Shown piece after piece: positions 1-8,431 of a stretch of 49,500 nt of DNA. Below the pieces are notes generated by a model. The model was not told the origin of the DNA and made no database searches. It worked only from the letters and a program-made list of their open reading frames with translations. The position numbers and the translations under genes were made by a program. The stretch spans positions 143,689 through 193,188 of the forward strand of contig LBRU01000002.1 of assembly GCA_000991575.1 (NCBI GenBank), in the 5' to 3' direction. How positions within the stretch are numbered: position 1 is the first letter of the stretch; every line of letters starts with the position of its first letter. The stretch is from a candidate division TM6 bacterium GW2011_GWE2_36_25. Its GTDB lineage: Bacteria > Babelota > Babeliae > Babelales > UBA12409.

Positions 1-558
1 TTCAACGGTTAAATCATCATACGATAAATAACCATCTTTTTCGCGATATGCAAAAATTCTATCGAGAGCTTTTTTATCTGGCATTTCTTTGTATTTTGCA
101 AAGAAAGCTTTACGACACTGGTCATAAAAGGCTTTGCGGTACTCCTCTAAACATTTATAACAATTACATTTCATTACGGCACTTAAATCTGCTGAAAACT
201 CATTAAGTGTTTTCAAAGGCCCGATATGTCTGCTATGCCATATATGATGTAATTTATGCGTCGCTTCATGATGTAATAAAAAACGCAAAACACCAATCGC
301 AGCTTTTTGTAATTCTTCCAAACTATACGCCGTTACATAAATTCTCTTTGTTTTTGGAAAATAAAACATCACCGTACCAGATGAACTATCACACGAATGA
401 TCAACAAAAATATCAGTCTGCATCTCTTTAGAAATGTCTAAATTATTCTGAGCTTCACGTCCAAGATTTTGAAAAATTTCAGGAGCAAGCTCCTCAGAAG
501 TTCCCATACCAAACAAAGAAAAAACTGATAAAACTAAAAAAACAAACAATTTTCTCAT
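1..558 (-). CDS. Secreted HEXXH (gluzincin-like) metalloprotease, C-terminus off window
   Basis: This minus-strand frame stays open for 186 codons from an ATG at 558 to the window edge, so the C-terminus is missing. Upstream is an AGAGGGT ribosome site. The first ~18 residues (MRKLFVFLVLSVFSLFGMG) are a signal peptide. Residues 97-101 read HEATH, an HEXXH zinc-binding motif. About 19 residues later NEFSAD supplies E120 and D124 in an ExxxD pattern, the spacing of gluzincin proteases such as thermolysin and M48. A Cys pair (CNCYKC) follows. I infer an exported zinc metalloprotease; the substrate is unknown and the family is not assigned. It is divergent from the next gene, so its promoter lies between 559 and 645. 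Confidence 0.7.
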   Translation of the reverse strand, partial: MRKLFVFLVLSVFSLFGMGTSEELAPEIFQNLGREAQNNLDISKEMQTDIFVDHSCDSSSGTVMFYFPKTKRIYVTAYSLEELQKAAIGVLRFLLHHEATHKLHHIWHSRHIGPLKTLNEFSADLSAVMKCNCYKCLEEYRKAFYDQCRKAFFAKYKEMPDKKALDRIFAYREKDGYLSYDDLTVE

Positions 559-645
559 AACGATTACCCTCTCTAGATAGTATTTTCTCATAAATATTGA
601 ATATTGTCAAATAGAAATTATATAATTATAAAAAAGGGGGAAAAT

Positions 646-1293
646 ATGGCAGCTCCAATTGGACACATTTATTTAGCTCTACAGATGCTCACAGGCCCAT
701 TAAATGGCATTGATGAACAGAATTTTCTCATTGGAACAAGTTTTCCAGATATTCGCTATCCTGCGAAACTGCCACGGCAGTTGACTCATGCACAAAATGT
801 TACCTTGCAAGGTATTCTTAAAGAACAAGATCCCTTCAAACAGGGAATGCTTTTCCATGCTTTTGTCGATCAACAACATGGAAAATTCATCAAAGAACAG
901 GGAATCGAAGCTCTTCTTCCACGCATTCCACACGCAACAGGCATTCTTAAAGGAGTGGAAGATCTAATTTTATTTAAAAAAATGCCAAATCGCTCATTTC
1001 TACGGCATTTTGACACTATTTTAGAACAAGAACGCCGTTTTATCCCTCAAGAATCCCTTCTTCGCGATTGGCACATTGCTTTGCAAAATTATTTCTTTTA
1101 TGGACCAACGCCTCAAACTATTCGAAATTTAATCAGAGATAGCATTCCTGATTTTGGCCCCCTCCAACCATTAGCTGAAAATGGAGCCGCTTATGGTTTC
1201 ATGCTAGGAACCGAAATTATCAGATTAAATGATGAAATTATAAAAAAAATAGATGCTTTTTATCAAAACTTTATCTCAAATATAATCAAATAG
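646..1293 (+). CDS. Zinc-dependent phospholipase C-like (PF00882-type) protein
   Basis: I chose the ATG at 646 because an AGGGGG ribosome site sits just before it; an upstream in-frame start at 604 has none. The 215-residue product shows the spaced metal-ligand pattern of the Zn-dependent PLC/S1-P1-like fold: H7, FLIGTSFPD with D35, H48, then GMLFHAFVDQQH giving H71, D75 and H78. This pattern is typical of PF00882 proteins in bacteria. No signal peptide is visible, so it is probably cytosolic. The gene stands alone and ends 12 bp from the convergent symporter gene. Family membership comes from motif spacing alone; phosphodiesterase activity and substrate are inference. Confidence 0.6.
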   Translation: MAAPIGHIYLALQMLTGPLNGIDEQNFLIGTSFPDIRYPAKLPRQLTHAQNVTLQGILKEQDPFKQGMLFHAFVDQQHGKFIKEQGIEALLPRIPHATGILKGVEDLILFKKMPNRSFLRHFDTILEQERRFIPQESLLRDWHIALQNYFFYGPTPQTIRNLIRDSIPDFGPLQPLAENGAAYGFMLGTEIIRLNDEIIKKIDAFYQNFISNIIK

Positions 1294-1304
1294 AGAACTA
1301 TTAA

Positions 1305-2612
1305 TTATTCTTTCAACATTTTACCATGAGTAAATGAAAGGATAATGAGACCAATCAAATTCGGAATAGCTACAAAAGTCATAATAATATCCATGATGTC
1401 CCACATCATTCGCACATGCGCGATAGCACCAAGGAAGACCAAAATTGCTAAAAAGATATAATAAAACTTAATTCCACGATATCTAAAGAAGGTAGAAAAA
1501 TTCTGAATGCCATTAAAGCTGTTTCCTAAAATAGTTGTAAATACAAGCAATGAAACGCTTACAATAAGAACGTATTTACCAAAATGGGGCGAATGCATGG
1601 TAAAAACGTGGTACATCAAGGCAGCCGTAAAAAATTTTGTTTTAAACCAGATGCCGGTTATTAATACTAACAAACCCGAAACAACTGAAAGTGTCGCATC
1701 AGCCGCAACGGAAAACATTGCCAAAATTCCTTGATCTGTTGCTCGTTTAACATCAGCAAGAGAATGTGGTATTGAAGAAGTTCCAATACCAGCCTCAGTA
1801 ATATAAATACCCCGATAAACCCCGGATCGCAATGCAGTATAAATTGTGGCTCCTAAAAAAGCCCCAATTGGCGCACAAGGAGTAAAAATATGAGAAAAAA
1901 TAAGCTTAAATGCCACGCCAACAAGATGAACATTTGACAATAAAATAATCAACGCAAAACTCACGTATAAAACAAACATCAAAGGAACCAACTTACTCGC
2001 CACCGCTCCAACACGTGAAATACCGCCAAAAACAATAAAAAGTAAGATGATTGCTAAAACGATACCCGTTACCCACGTTGGCACACCTTCATAACTTAAA
2101 ATCTCAGCCAACGTGTTTGATTGCAGCGCGGTCCACCCAGGAAATAAAATCATGGTCAACAGACCATACCACACACCAAGCTTTCTACTCACCAAGCTCA
2201 AATATTCAGTTGGCCCTCCAACAATTCGTTTATCTTTCGTAAATTCTCGCGTACGAATGGCAAATGTTACTTCGGTAAATTTTGTTGCAGAACTAAAGAA
2301 AGCATATGCAACTAACCAAAAAAGTGCGCCAGGCCCCCCGGTTAAAATAGCAACAGATGGACCAATAATATTTCCCATACCCAATGTCGTTGCCATTGCA
2401 GTAAACAAAGCGTGACTTGATGACAACGTTTTTGCATCATGAGGACTCTCTGCAACGCCTTTTCTTAAGATTCTAAAAAAACGAGGAAGCCCTCGAATCT
2501 GCATAAAGCCAGTTTTACAAGTCAAAAAGACCGCCGTTCCTAAAAATAAAATTGCTGAAGGCAAAGCGAAGGCCATATTGGCTACTTTAAAAAATTCCAA
2601 AATTGATGACAT
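1305..2612 (-). CDS. Sodium:alanine symporter family (AGCS) amino-acid transporter
   Basis: This 435-residue polytopic membrane protein has about 10-11 hydrophobic segments and the usual AGCS length. Recognisable family motifs include ALFTAMATTLGMGNIIGP and GGPGALFWLVAYAF near residues 70-105, and the VGGPTEYL segment after an R-rich loop. Members import small neutral amino acids such as alanine or glycine with Na+ or H+. That would suit an auxotrophic intracellular lifestyle, but the substrate cannot be read from sequence. It has its own transcription unit, convergent with the PLC-like gene. The ATG at 2612 follows an AAAGGAGC ribosome site. Confidence 0.9.
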   Translation of the reverse strand: MSSILEFFKVANMAFALPSAILFLGTAVFLTCKTGFMQIRGLPRFFRILRKGVAESPHDAKTLSSSHALFTAMATTLGMGNIIGPSVAILTGGPGALFWLVAYAFFSSATKFTEVTFAIRTREFTKDKRIVGGPTEYLSLVSRKLGVWYGLLTMILFPGWTALQSNTLAEILSYEGVPTWVTGIVLAIILLFIVFGGISRVGAVASKLVPLMFVLYVSFALIILLSNVHLVGVAFKLIFSHIFTPCAPIGAFLGATIYTALRSGVYRGIYITEAGIGTSSIPHSLADVKRATDQGILAMFSVAADATLSVVSGLLVLITGIWFKTKFFTAALMYHVFTMHSPHFGKYVLIVSVSLLVFTTILGNSFNGIQNFSTFFRYRGIKFYYIFLAILVFLGAIAHVRMMWDIMDIIMTFVAIPNLIGLIILSFTHGKMLKE

Positions 2613-2720
2613 AAAAAAGCTCCTTTAACGGTGAATGGTACAACAAAAGCAATCCCCTTTTTACAACAAGGAAACTTTTTGAGAAAAAAACGAACGATAG
2701 ATTTGATTTAAATTAAGAAA

Positions 2721-2738
2721 GCCATTTTAGTAAATGGC
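2721..2738 (-). terminator. Possible terminator downstream of ruvA
   Basis: A 7-bp perfect stem (GCCATTT/AAATGGC) with a 4-nt loop lies about 96 nt beyond the ruvA stop. On the minus strand it is followed by TTTCTTAATTT. The short stem makes this a weak call. The rest of 2613-2833 shows no gene. Confidence 0.35.
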
Positions 2739-2833
2739 CCCGGCTCATTATTTTCCCATCACCATTCATCCTTACCATTTAACCTGTTGAAAAAACCTGA
2801 AGGATAAAGTGATTATCAAAACACTATTTTATT

Positions 2834-3436
2834 TTACATTTTTTTTGCCAAAAAAGATAGTGCATGACGCATGATCTGATCAAATGAGATCTCAGCCACA
2901 TCTGGTTGCTCCCTCAAATAAATAAGAGTTTGCTGAATTTCGGTACGCGAATAATTTAATGACTCTAAAACATCTGTAACTTGTTTTAAATGTTTAACAG
3001 CGCCCACACATAACTGCTGATCAGAACAGATAAAATGATCAATCTTACTTTTTAACTGCAAAATGAGTTGCTCTGCTTTTTTTGTACCAATTCCCTTAAG
3101 TTGGCTGAGCGATTTAACATCGCTTGAACGAATAGCATTAATAAATATACTCACCTCGATTTGTGACAAAATATTCAAAGACATTTTCGGACCGATTCCA
3201 GAGCAACTATTAACAAGAACAAATAATTCTCGTTCTCGCACAGATTTAAAACCATACAACGAAGGACCTTGCTCTTGGTTCCAATGAAGATGAAGATAAA
3301 GAGATATTTCTTCACCAAGAGAAAACGACGATGGATGAGCAATATTAATCGCAAATCCCAATTGCAACATTTCGGAAAAAACAGACAAACTCTGCTCATG
3401 TATCGCGTGCACTTTTCCCTTGATATAATCCAACAT
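2834..3436 (-). CDS. ruvA: Holliday junction branch migration protein RuvA
   Basis: The product is 200 residues, the normal RuvA length. Domain I is an OB-fold (MLDYIKGKVHAI at the start, ending LYGFKSVRERELFVLV near 60-75). Domain II carries two helix-hairpin-helix motifs, SGIGPKMSLNILSQI and LKGIGTKKAEQLILQL, that contact junction DNA. The C-terminal domain III, which binds RuvB, is present (SLNYSRTEIQQTLIYL). RuvA tetramers load the RuvB helicase onto Holliday junctions in recombinational repair. ruvB and ruvC are not next to it. The start follows GGGAAAAG. Confidence 0.93.
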   Translation of the reverse strand: MLDYIKGKVHAIHEQSLSVFSEMLQLGFAINIAHPSSFSLGEEISLYLHLHWNQEQGPSLYGFKSVRERELFVLVNSCSGIGPKMSLNILSQIEVSIFINAIRSSDVKSLSQLKGIGTKKAEQLILQLKSKIDHFICSDQQLCVGAVKHLKQVTDVLESLNYSRTEIQQTLIYLREQPDVAEISFDQIMRHALSFLAKKM

Positions 3437-3481
3437 CTTTTCCCTAAATTAAAACACGTTAATAAAAATAAAATACCGCGA

Positions 3482-3509
3482 TAGACAACAAAAAGAAAGC
3501 GTTTATAAT
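3482..3509 (+). promoter_or_regulatory. Promoter of tRNA-Gly(CCC)
   Basis: TAGACA at 3482-3487 and TATAAT at 3504-3509 are 16 nt apart. The tRNA begins at 3519, ten bases after the -10 box. Confidence 0.65.
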
Positions 3510-3518
3510 TAAAATCGT

Positions 3519-3594
3519 GCGGGAATAGCTCAGCTGGTAGAGCATTGCCTTCCCAAGGCAAGGGTCGCGGGTTCGAATCCCGTTTCCCGCTCCA
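3519..3594 (+). tRNA. tRNA-Gly, anticodon CCC
   Basis: This is a 76-nt cloverleaf with acceptor stem GCGGGAA/TTCCCGC, D-arm GCTC...GAGC, T-arm GCGGG-TTCGAAT-CCCGT and encoded CCA. The anticodon loop TTCCCAA gives anticodon CCC (glycine, GGG codons). It differs from the next tRNA-Gly at only four positions, one of them the anticodon, so the pair probably arose by duplication. Confidence 0.97.
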
Positions 3595-3632
3595 AGCTCC
3601 ACTTCTCATCATAAATTATATGCACAATTTGA

Positions 3633-3660
3633 TTGACAAGGAACGCTTTTTTGTTATCCT
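3633..3660 (+). promoter_or_regulatory. Promoter of tRNA-Gly(GCC)
   Basis: A consensus TTGACA at 3633-3638 and TATCCT at 3655-3660 have a 16-nt spacer and sit 12 nt before the tRNA. The second tRNA-Gly therefore has its own promoter although it lies only 78 bp from the first. Confidence 0.65.
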
Positions 3661-3672
3661 TATCGATGAAAT

Positions 3673-3748
3673 GCGGGAATAGCTCAGTTGGTAGAGCGTT
3701 GCCTTGCCAAGGCAAAGGTCGCGGGTTCGAATCCCGTTTCCCGCTCCA
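3673..3748 (+). tRNA. tRNA-Gly, anticodon GCC
   Basis: This is a 76-nt cloverleaf with the same arms as the preceding tRNA-Gly and an encoded CCA. The anticodon loop TTGCCAA gives anticodon GCC (GGC/GGT codons). Confidence 0.97.
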
Positions 3749-3836
3749 TTTTTTTGGGTAAATCTCATATTAAAAATCAAAGTGCTTGAAAAAAAGATTT
3801 TAGCCAGTTAAAGTAACGAAGAATGATTAAATACTT

Positions 3837-3860
3837 AAGAAGCCGTTAAGAAAGCTTCTT
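3837..3860 (+). other. Stem-loop between tRNA-Gly and the Jag-domain gene
   Basis: AAGAAGC and GCTTCTT form a 7-bp stem with a 10-nt loop, followed by a short T-containing stretch. It could end tRNA transcription or belong to the leader of the gene at 3888. The T tract is poor, so neither role is secure. Confidence 0.3.
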
Positions 3861-3887
3861 TGTGACTTTTAAATGAGGTCCAAATAA

Positions 3888-4235
3888 ATGAAATCAGTAA
3901 TACAAGAATCATCATCCCTGATTAAAGCAATAGAACAAGGTTGGGTAAAAGCGGGAAAACCCAAAGAATTTTCAGTTCGAATTCTACAGGAACCTGACAA
4001 AAATTTTTTGGGGATGACAATAAAATCTGCTAAAGTTGCTATATTTTTTGGCAGATTAGAAGAAATGCCTCCAATTTCACAACCACAGCCACAACAAGAT
4101 AACAACGCTCAATACCAGCAAAAACAACCACAGCAAATGTATCAACAACGGCCACCACAACAAAAGAGAAATTATAGAAGACCTGGTTATAGAAAACCAC
4201 AACAACCACTGCAACAAAAAACAACTAAAAACTGA
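3888..4235 (+). CDS. Jag N-terminal-domain protein with Q- and R-rich tail, lacking KH and R3H domains
   Basis: Residues 1-55 match the Jag_N domain of KhpB/Jag (SpoIIIJ-associated) proteins: a segment like LIKAIEQGWVKAGKPKEF, then the K-NFLGM turn and AKVAIFF strand. The family normally continues with KH and R3H RNA-binding domains. Here the remaining 60 residues are a low-complexity Gln/Pro/Arg tail (repeats of QPQQ, then RRPGYRKPQQP). The gene lies 26 bp before mnmE, matching the common bacterial order yidC-jag-mnmE and supporting the assignment. The basic tail might still bind RNA. The ATG at 3888 follows AATGAGGTCC, a GAGG ribosome site. Confidence 0.65.
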   Translation: MKSVIQESSSLIKAIEQGWVKAGKPKEFSVRILQEPDKNFLGMTIKSAKVAIFFGRLEEMPPISQPQPQQDNNAQYQQKQPQQMYQQRPPQQKRNYRRPGYRKPQQPLQQKTTKN

Positions 4236-4261
4236 GAAAAACCTTTAACCATATAAGTCAC

Positions 4262-5629
4262 ATGTTTGAAGTTAGGGACGAAGAAACAATTATTGCTCAA
4301 TGCACACCGTCGGGCAGCGGCGCAATAGCTTTGTTGCGCGTGTCAGGCGAGAATGCTCTTGAGATAGCGCAAAAGTTTGCTGTACTTCCTCATAAAAAAT
4401 TTTTTAGAGATCTTCCTTCTCATACAATTCATTATGGTCAAATAATTGATGAATCGAATCATACGATAGATCACGTATTGTTTCTTCTGATGCGCGCACC
4501 GCAAACTTTTACCGGACAAAATACCATTGAAATCACGTGCCATAACAATCCCTTCATTATTGCAGCAATTATAAATCAGGCCATCAAACATGGTGCACGT
4601 ATCGCGCAACGAGGTGAATTCACCAAACGTGCTTTTCTTAATAAAAAAATCGATATTACCCAAGCAGAGGCGATCAATGAACTTATTCACGCACACACAG
4701 AGCAAGCGCTTAAAAAATCACTGACGCAACTTGAAGGCAGCTTTTCCCACTGGATTAACAAAATTGAAGAAAAACTTCTTCATGCATTAAGTTTATGCGA
4801 AGCCAGTTTCGAATTTGTTGAAGAAGATGTTAATTTTGATCAACAAATCAAACTATCAATACATGCGGTCATTCAAGATATTGTGCATATCGAAAAAGAA
4901 TATGATCACCAACAACAAATCAAAGAAGGCATCCGCATTGCTCTCATCGGTTCTGTAAATGCAGGAAAATCGGCTCTTTTTAATAAATTAATTAAAACAG
5001 AACGTGCCATTGTAACCGAGATAGCAGGAACAACACGTGATGTGATTGAAGCAGGCATTTATCGCAACCAATCATACATCACCTTTGTTGACACTGCCGG
5101 GCTCAGGGAAACAGAAGAAAAAATTGAACAAGAAGGCATTAAGCGATCATTCAAGGAAGCAGAAAAAGCTGATATCATTCTATTAATCATAGATAGCTCC
5201 CAAAAACTTTCACAACTAGAAGAAAATCTTTACAATTCATTAATCAAACAATACCAACCTAAAGTCATTCCCATTGCATCAAAAATAGATTTATCACAAC
5301 AAAATAACTTTATTCCGGATGCATTGAAAGTATCAGCCCTTACCAATCAGGGCATTGATACACTCGAACAAAAAATCAAAGAAAAAATGAATGCACTCTT
5401 GAATAACTATACAGCACCTTATTTATTAAATCAGAGACAATTCAAGCTCTTAGAGCAGCTCAAGAAGCCACTTAAACACATTGCAAAAATGACACACGAA
5501 ACGATTGAGCATGAACTACTCTCTATTCACCTGCGAGACGCGCTCGAGCTCCTCACAGAACTGTCGGGAAAGAGCCTTTCAGATCGAAGCATTGACGATA
5601 TCTTTAAAAACTTTTGCGTTGGCAAATAA
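4262..5629 (+). CDS. mnmE: tRNA modification GTPase MnmE (TrmE)
   Basis: The product is 455 residues, full length. The N-terminal folate-binding domain opens with ETIIAQCTPSGSGAIALLRVSG. The G domain carries G1 (GSVNAGKS, about residue 230), G3 (DTAGLRET) and G4 as SKID rather than the usual NKxD. The C-terminus ends in CVGK, the invariant CxGK motif whose cysteine is catalytic. With MnmG it makes the cmnm5 modification of wobble U34 in certain tRNAs. It is co-oriented with the Jag-domain gene and probably co-transcribed. The SKID variant occurs in small GTPases and need not impair GTP binding. Confidence 0.95.
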   Translation: MFEVRDEETIIAQCTPSGSGAIALLRVSGENALEIAQKFAVLPHKKFFRDLPSHTIHYGQIIDESNHTIDHVLFLLMRAPQTFTGQNTIEITCHNNPFIIAAIINQAIKHGARIAQRGEFTKRAFLNKKIDITQAEAINELIHAHTEQALKKSLTQLEGSFSHWINKIEEKLLHALSLCEASFEFVEEDVNFDQQIKLSIHAVIQDIVHIEKEYDHQQQIKEGIRIALIGSVNAGKSALFNKLIKTERAIVTEIAGTTRDVIEAGIYRNQSYITFVDTAGLRETEEKIEQEGIKRSFKEAEKADIILLIIDSSQKLSQLEENLYNSLIKQYQPKVIPIASKIDLSQQNNFIPDALKVSALTNQGIDTLEQKIKEKMNALLNNYTAPYLLNQRQFKLLEQLKKPLKHIAKMTHETIEHELLSIHLRDALELLTELSGKSLSDRSIDDIFKNFCVGK

Positions 5630-5631
5630 CA

Positions 5632-5659
5632 TTGACAATTTTGTCACTTTTGGTAGACT
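5632..5659 (+). promoter_or_regulatory. Sigma70-type promoter for the gene at 5712
   Basis: TTGACA at 5632-5637 and TAGACT at 5654-5659 are separated by 16 nt, starting three bases after the mnmE stop. Confidence 0.6.
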
Positions 5660-5711
5660 AAAGGAGTTAAAAATTTAATGAATTCGATCATTTTTCATGG
5701 GGGTTTATTCA

Positions 5712-5987
5712 ATGAAAAAAGTCATTGTTTTTATCGCATTTTTACTTTTAGCGATTTTACCAAAATTAATCCATCCGAATGAGTTTTTCAAAAGTCTCTT
5801 CTCATCTATCTCAGGAACCCCTACGGTTTTGAAAGGATGCAATCCTTTCATTATTGGCGTTTCATGGGGCGCGTCAATCACTGATTTCTTTTTAACTTCG
5901 CTCAAAAACAAAAGAAATACAACACTCCCACAAAAGTCATTTAGCACAATCATGCAAGGCTTGCAACACATCAACAAAATTATCTAA
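5712..5987 (+). CDS. Small exported or membrane-anchored hypothetical protein
   Basis: I chose the ATG at 5712 (MKKVIVFIAFLLLAILPKL) because a GGGGG tract sits 8 bp before it and it yields a proper signal or anchor sequence. The 91-residue product has a hydrophobic N-terminus and then a soluble stretch rich in Ser, Phe and Lys with one Cys. I do not recognise the family. It has its own promoter at 5632-5659 and is convergent with the OmpA-like gene across the strong terminator at 6031-6075. A short overlapping frame begins at 5678 behind an AAGGAG site. It could translate a 34-residue leader in another frame, so translational coupling is possible. Confidence 0.55.
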   Translation: MKKVIVFIAFLLLAILPKLIHPNEFFKSLFSSISGTPTVLKGCNPFIIGVSWGASITDFFLTSLKNKRNTTLPQKSFSTIMQGLQHINKII

Positions 5988-6030
5988 ATTCCATTCATGT
6001 TCTTTAAAAAGCATTAAAATCAAGCTCTTT

Positions 6031-6075
6031 ATAAAGTGAAAAGAAAGAGGAAAAACCTCTTTCTTTTCACTTTAT
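6031..6075. terminator. Perfect 20-bp bidirectional terminator hairpin
   Basis: The arms 6031-6050 and 6056-6075 are exact inverted complements around a 5-nt A loop. The stem has an A/G-rich 5' arm and a T/C-rich 3' arm. It lies between convergent genes (5712-5987 and 6086-6697) and can serve both. Confidence 0.85.
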
Positions 6076-6085
6076 CGTATGTTTT

Positions 6086-6697
6086 TTATTGAGGGTATAT
6101 AAACTTAATTTCTACACGACGATTTGGCGCTTGAGCTTCCTTGCCTTCAGCTTGAGTAATTAGCTGTGAAGTACCACGACCAACCGCTTTAAGACAATCT
6201 TTTGGTACGCCAAGCTTGATAAGTTCTTTTTTAACAGCGTCAGCACGTCTTTGCGATAAAACTTGATTATATATCTCAGAACGTGTAATTAAACATGAAA
6301 ATCCTTCAAGAATAACCCTTGCTCCATCCTCACATGCCAACTTAATTAAGCCAGCATTATACTTGAGAACGGGTCTTTGATCATTTCTAATTTTTGCTTG
6401 ATTAAAATCAAAATAGACAGTTTCTGCAGGCTGTTCTTCATCTAAATCTTCCCAAGCCCATAAATCATCTTCTGTCTCAACTTTCTTTGCATCCTTTTTT
6501 GCTTCCGCCTCTTCAAAAAGATCATAATCAGCATCATCTTCTAAAACAAATGCGCCTAAATCCTCATCATAGGTTCCCGAACGACTCTCATTTTCATATT
6601 TTTGCACCTTTTTAGCTGATTTTCCTGTTCCTTTTTTGTGGATACATGCTGGAAACATCAAACTTAACAGTATGAAAATAGCTAAATACTTTCTCAT
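6086..6697 (-). CDS. OmpA/Pal-type peptidoglycan-binding lipoprotein
   Basis: The start at 6697 is preferred over 6712 because AAGGA lies 5 bp upstream of it. The N-terminus (MRKYLAIFILLSLMFPAC) is a lipoprotein signal; the lipobox FPAC is slightly unusual. An acidic linker follows (about residues 30-90, rich in D/E), then a C-terminal OmpA domain starting VYFDFNQAKIRNDQ and ending NRRVEIKF. Conserved contacts are visible in SQRRADAVKKELIKLGV and GRGTSQ. Such proteins tether the outer membrane to peptidoglycan. No tol genes are adjacent. The product is 203 residues. Confidence 0.85.
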   Translation of the reverse strand: MRKYLAIFILLSLMFPACIHKKGTGKSAKKVQKYENESRSGTYDEDLGAFVLEDDADYDLFEEAEAKKDAKKVETEDDLWAWEDLDEEQPAETVYFDFNQAKIRNDQRPVLKYNAGLIKLACEDGARVILEGFSCLITRSEIYNQVLSQRRADAVKKELIKLGVPKDCLKAVGRGTSQLITQAEGKEAQAPNRRVEIKFIYPQ

Positions 6698-6844
6698 AAT
6701 CATCCTTATCAAATTAAACTTTGTCCTAGTATTAACACATTTTTAACAACTTTTCCATTGCAAATATACTCATTAAGCAAAAAGTACTGTATAATTTATT
6801 GGTAGGAAATAAAAAATTTTAAAAAAGGAACGTACTAATACATC

Positions 6845-8365
6845 ATGAAAAAAATTTTAATTAGTGTTAATACATGGGAAACTCGAGCTGCGATAACCAA
6901 AAATGATCGTTTGCAGAATATTTATTTTTCTTCTCATGCAACAAAACAACTCGAACGTTCATTTTTCAATGGTATTGTAACTAAAATTTTGCCCGGTATT
7001 CAAACAGCTTTCGTCGATATTGGACAAGAAAAGGCTGGCTTTCTTCATATTTCTGAAATTGATCGCGAACTCGCATTAACACGAATGCAGGATACTATTT
7101 CAATTGTTGATGAATATGATGAAGAAAAACAAGAAGAACAAAAACAAAAAAGAACGCCACTTGATATGAGTAAAATATTACAAGAAGGCGAACATATTCT
7201 TATTCAAGTAAGTAAGGAGCCTGTCTATGAAAAAGGCGCAAAACTTACAACATGCTTCACCCTTCCTGGTCGATTTATTGTTCTTTTGCCAAATATTCCT
7301 CGTATCGGCATATCAAAAAAAATAGACGATCGTGAAGAACGACAACGCCTCAAAAATATTGTGTTAAAAAATCTGCCCAAAGGTATGGGAGCAATAATCA
7401 GGACATCAAGTCTCAATCGAGGCGAAAAAGAAATAAAGCAAGACTTAAATTATTTACTCCAAACATGGCGTACAATCCTCGAACAATCTAAAAAAGGCAC
7501 TCCCAAAGAACAAGTTCATGAAGATTTACCATTGTCACTTGCCGTTATTCGCGACCATCTTGACGAAGATGTTGAATCCGTTATCACCAATGATCTCAAT
7601 ACACAAAAAGAATTGTATAAATTCATAAAAACCGTCGCACCAGAATATTCGCACAAGATACATTTCTTCCAAGAACCACCGCTTTTATTTTCCCAATACA
7701 ATATCGATAAACAAATTGAAGATGCATTACAAAAGAAGGTAACGCTTAAATCTGGTGGATCAATCATTATTGAAACAACAGAGGCAATGACTGTCATCGA
7801 TGTAAATACCGGCAAATATGCAGGTAAAGCAAATCTTGATGATACTATTCTTCAAACGAACCTAGATGCAGCTTCAGAAATAGTACGACAATTACGATTA
7901 CGTAATATCGGCGGCCTGATTGTTATCGACTTTATCGACATGAACACTTCTGCAAATCGTCAAAAATTATATCGCTTCCTTGAACAATCCCTGCGAGAAC
8001 ACGATAAATACCAATCAGTTGTTCTTAAAGTTTCAGAATTTGGTTTAGTGCAAATGACACGCAAGCGATCAGGAAAAACGCTCATCCAACAACTCACACA
8101 AAATTGCACATGTTGCCATGGCCTCGGTTTCGTGAAATCAGTCAAAACAATGAGTTATGCAATTCTCAGAGAACTCAAACTTAAGTTGCTAGAAAATAAG
8201 TCAGCAAAAAATGCAACCTTAGCCGTTTCTCTCCCACTATTCGATTACATTACCGAAAACGAATATGACGCAATTCTAACATTAGAGAAAGAATTTAACG
8301 GTATCATCACCATTGCACGAAGCCCAGAACTTGCGCAAGAAGATCATAAAGTTATACTTAAATAA
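6845..8365 (+). CDS. rng: Ribonuclease E/G family endoribonuclease
   Basis: The 506-residue product has the RNase G layout. An N-terminal S1-like domain (residues ~35-130, with ILPGIQTAFVDIGQEKAGFL) carries a charged insertion of E, K and Q. The central catalytic part includes TEAMTVIDVNTGKY and GGLIVIDFIDM, supplying the Mg-binding aspartates. The Zn-link CTCCHGLG follows near residue 420. There is no long C-terminal scaffold, so it resembles RNase G more than E. It would process rRNA and tRNA and degrade mRNA. A TATAAT lies at 6790-6795; the -35 box is not clear. Confidence 0.93.
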   Translation: MKKILISVNTWETRAAITKNDRLQNIYFSSHATKQLERSFFNGIVTKILPGIQTAFVDIGQEKAGFLHISEIDRELALTRMQDTISIVDEYDEEKQEEQKQKRTPLDMSKILQEGEHILIQVSKEPVYEKGAKLTTCFTLPGRFIVLLPNIPRIGISKKIDDREERQRLKNIVLKNLPKGMGAIIRTSSLNRGEKEIKQDLNYLLQTWRTILEQSKKGTPKEQVHEDLPLSLAVIRDHLDEDVESVITNDLNTQKELYKFIKTVAPEYSHKIHFFQEPPLLFSQYNIDKQIEDALQKKVTLKSGGSIIIETTEAMTVIDVNTGKYAGKANLDDTILQTNLDAASEIVRQLRLRNIGGLIVIDFIDMNTSANRQKLYRFLEQSLREHDKYQSVVLKVSEFGLVQMTRKRSGKTLIQQLTQNCTCCHGLGFVKSVKTMSYAILRELKLKLLENKSAKNATLAVSLPLFDYITENEYDAILTLEKEFNGIITIARSPELAQEDHKVILK

Positions 8366-8431
8366 AACCTTTATTTTTTTGACCCTTCTTAAAAAATTGT
8401 ATGTACGGCAAAACAAAAGGAACAAGAAGTT

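Noticed and set aside
207-431. Plus-strand ORF of 74 codons
   Set aside because: It lies antisense inside the minus-strand HEXXH protease frame, which has a signal peptide, ribosome site and motif support.
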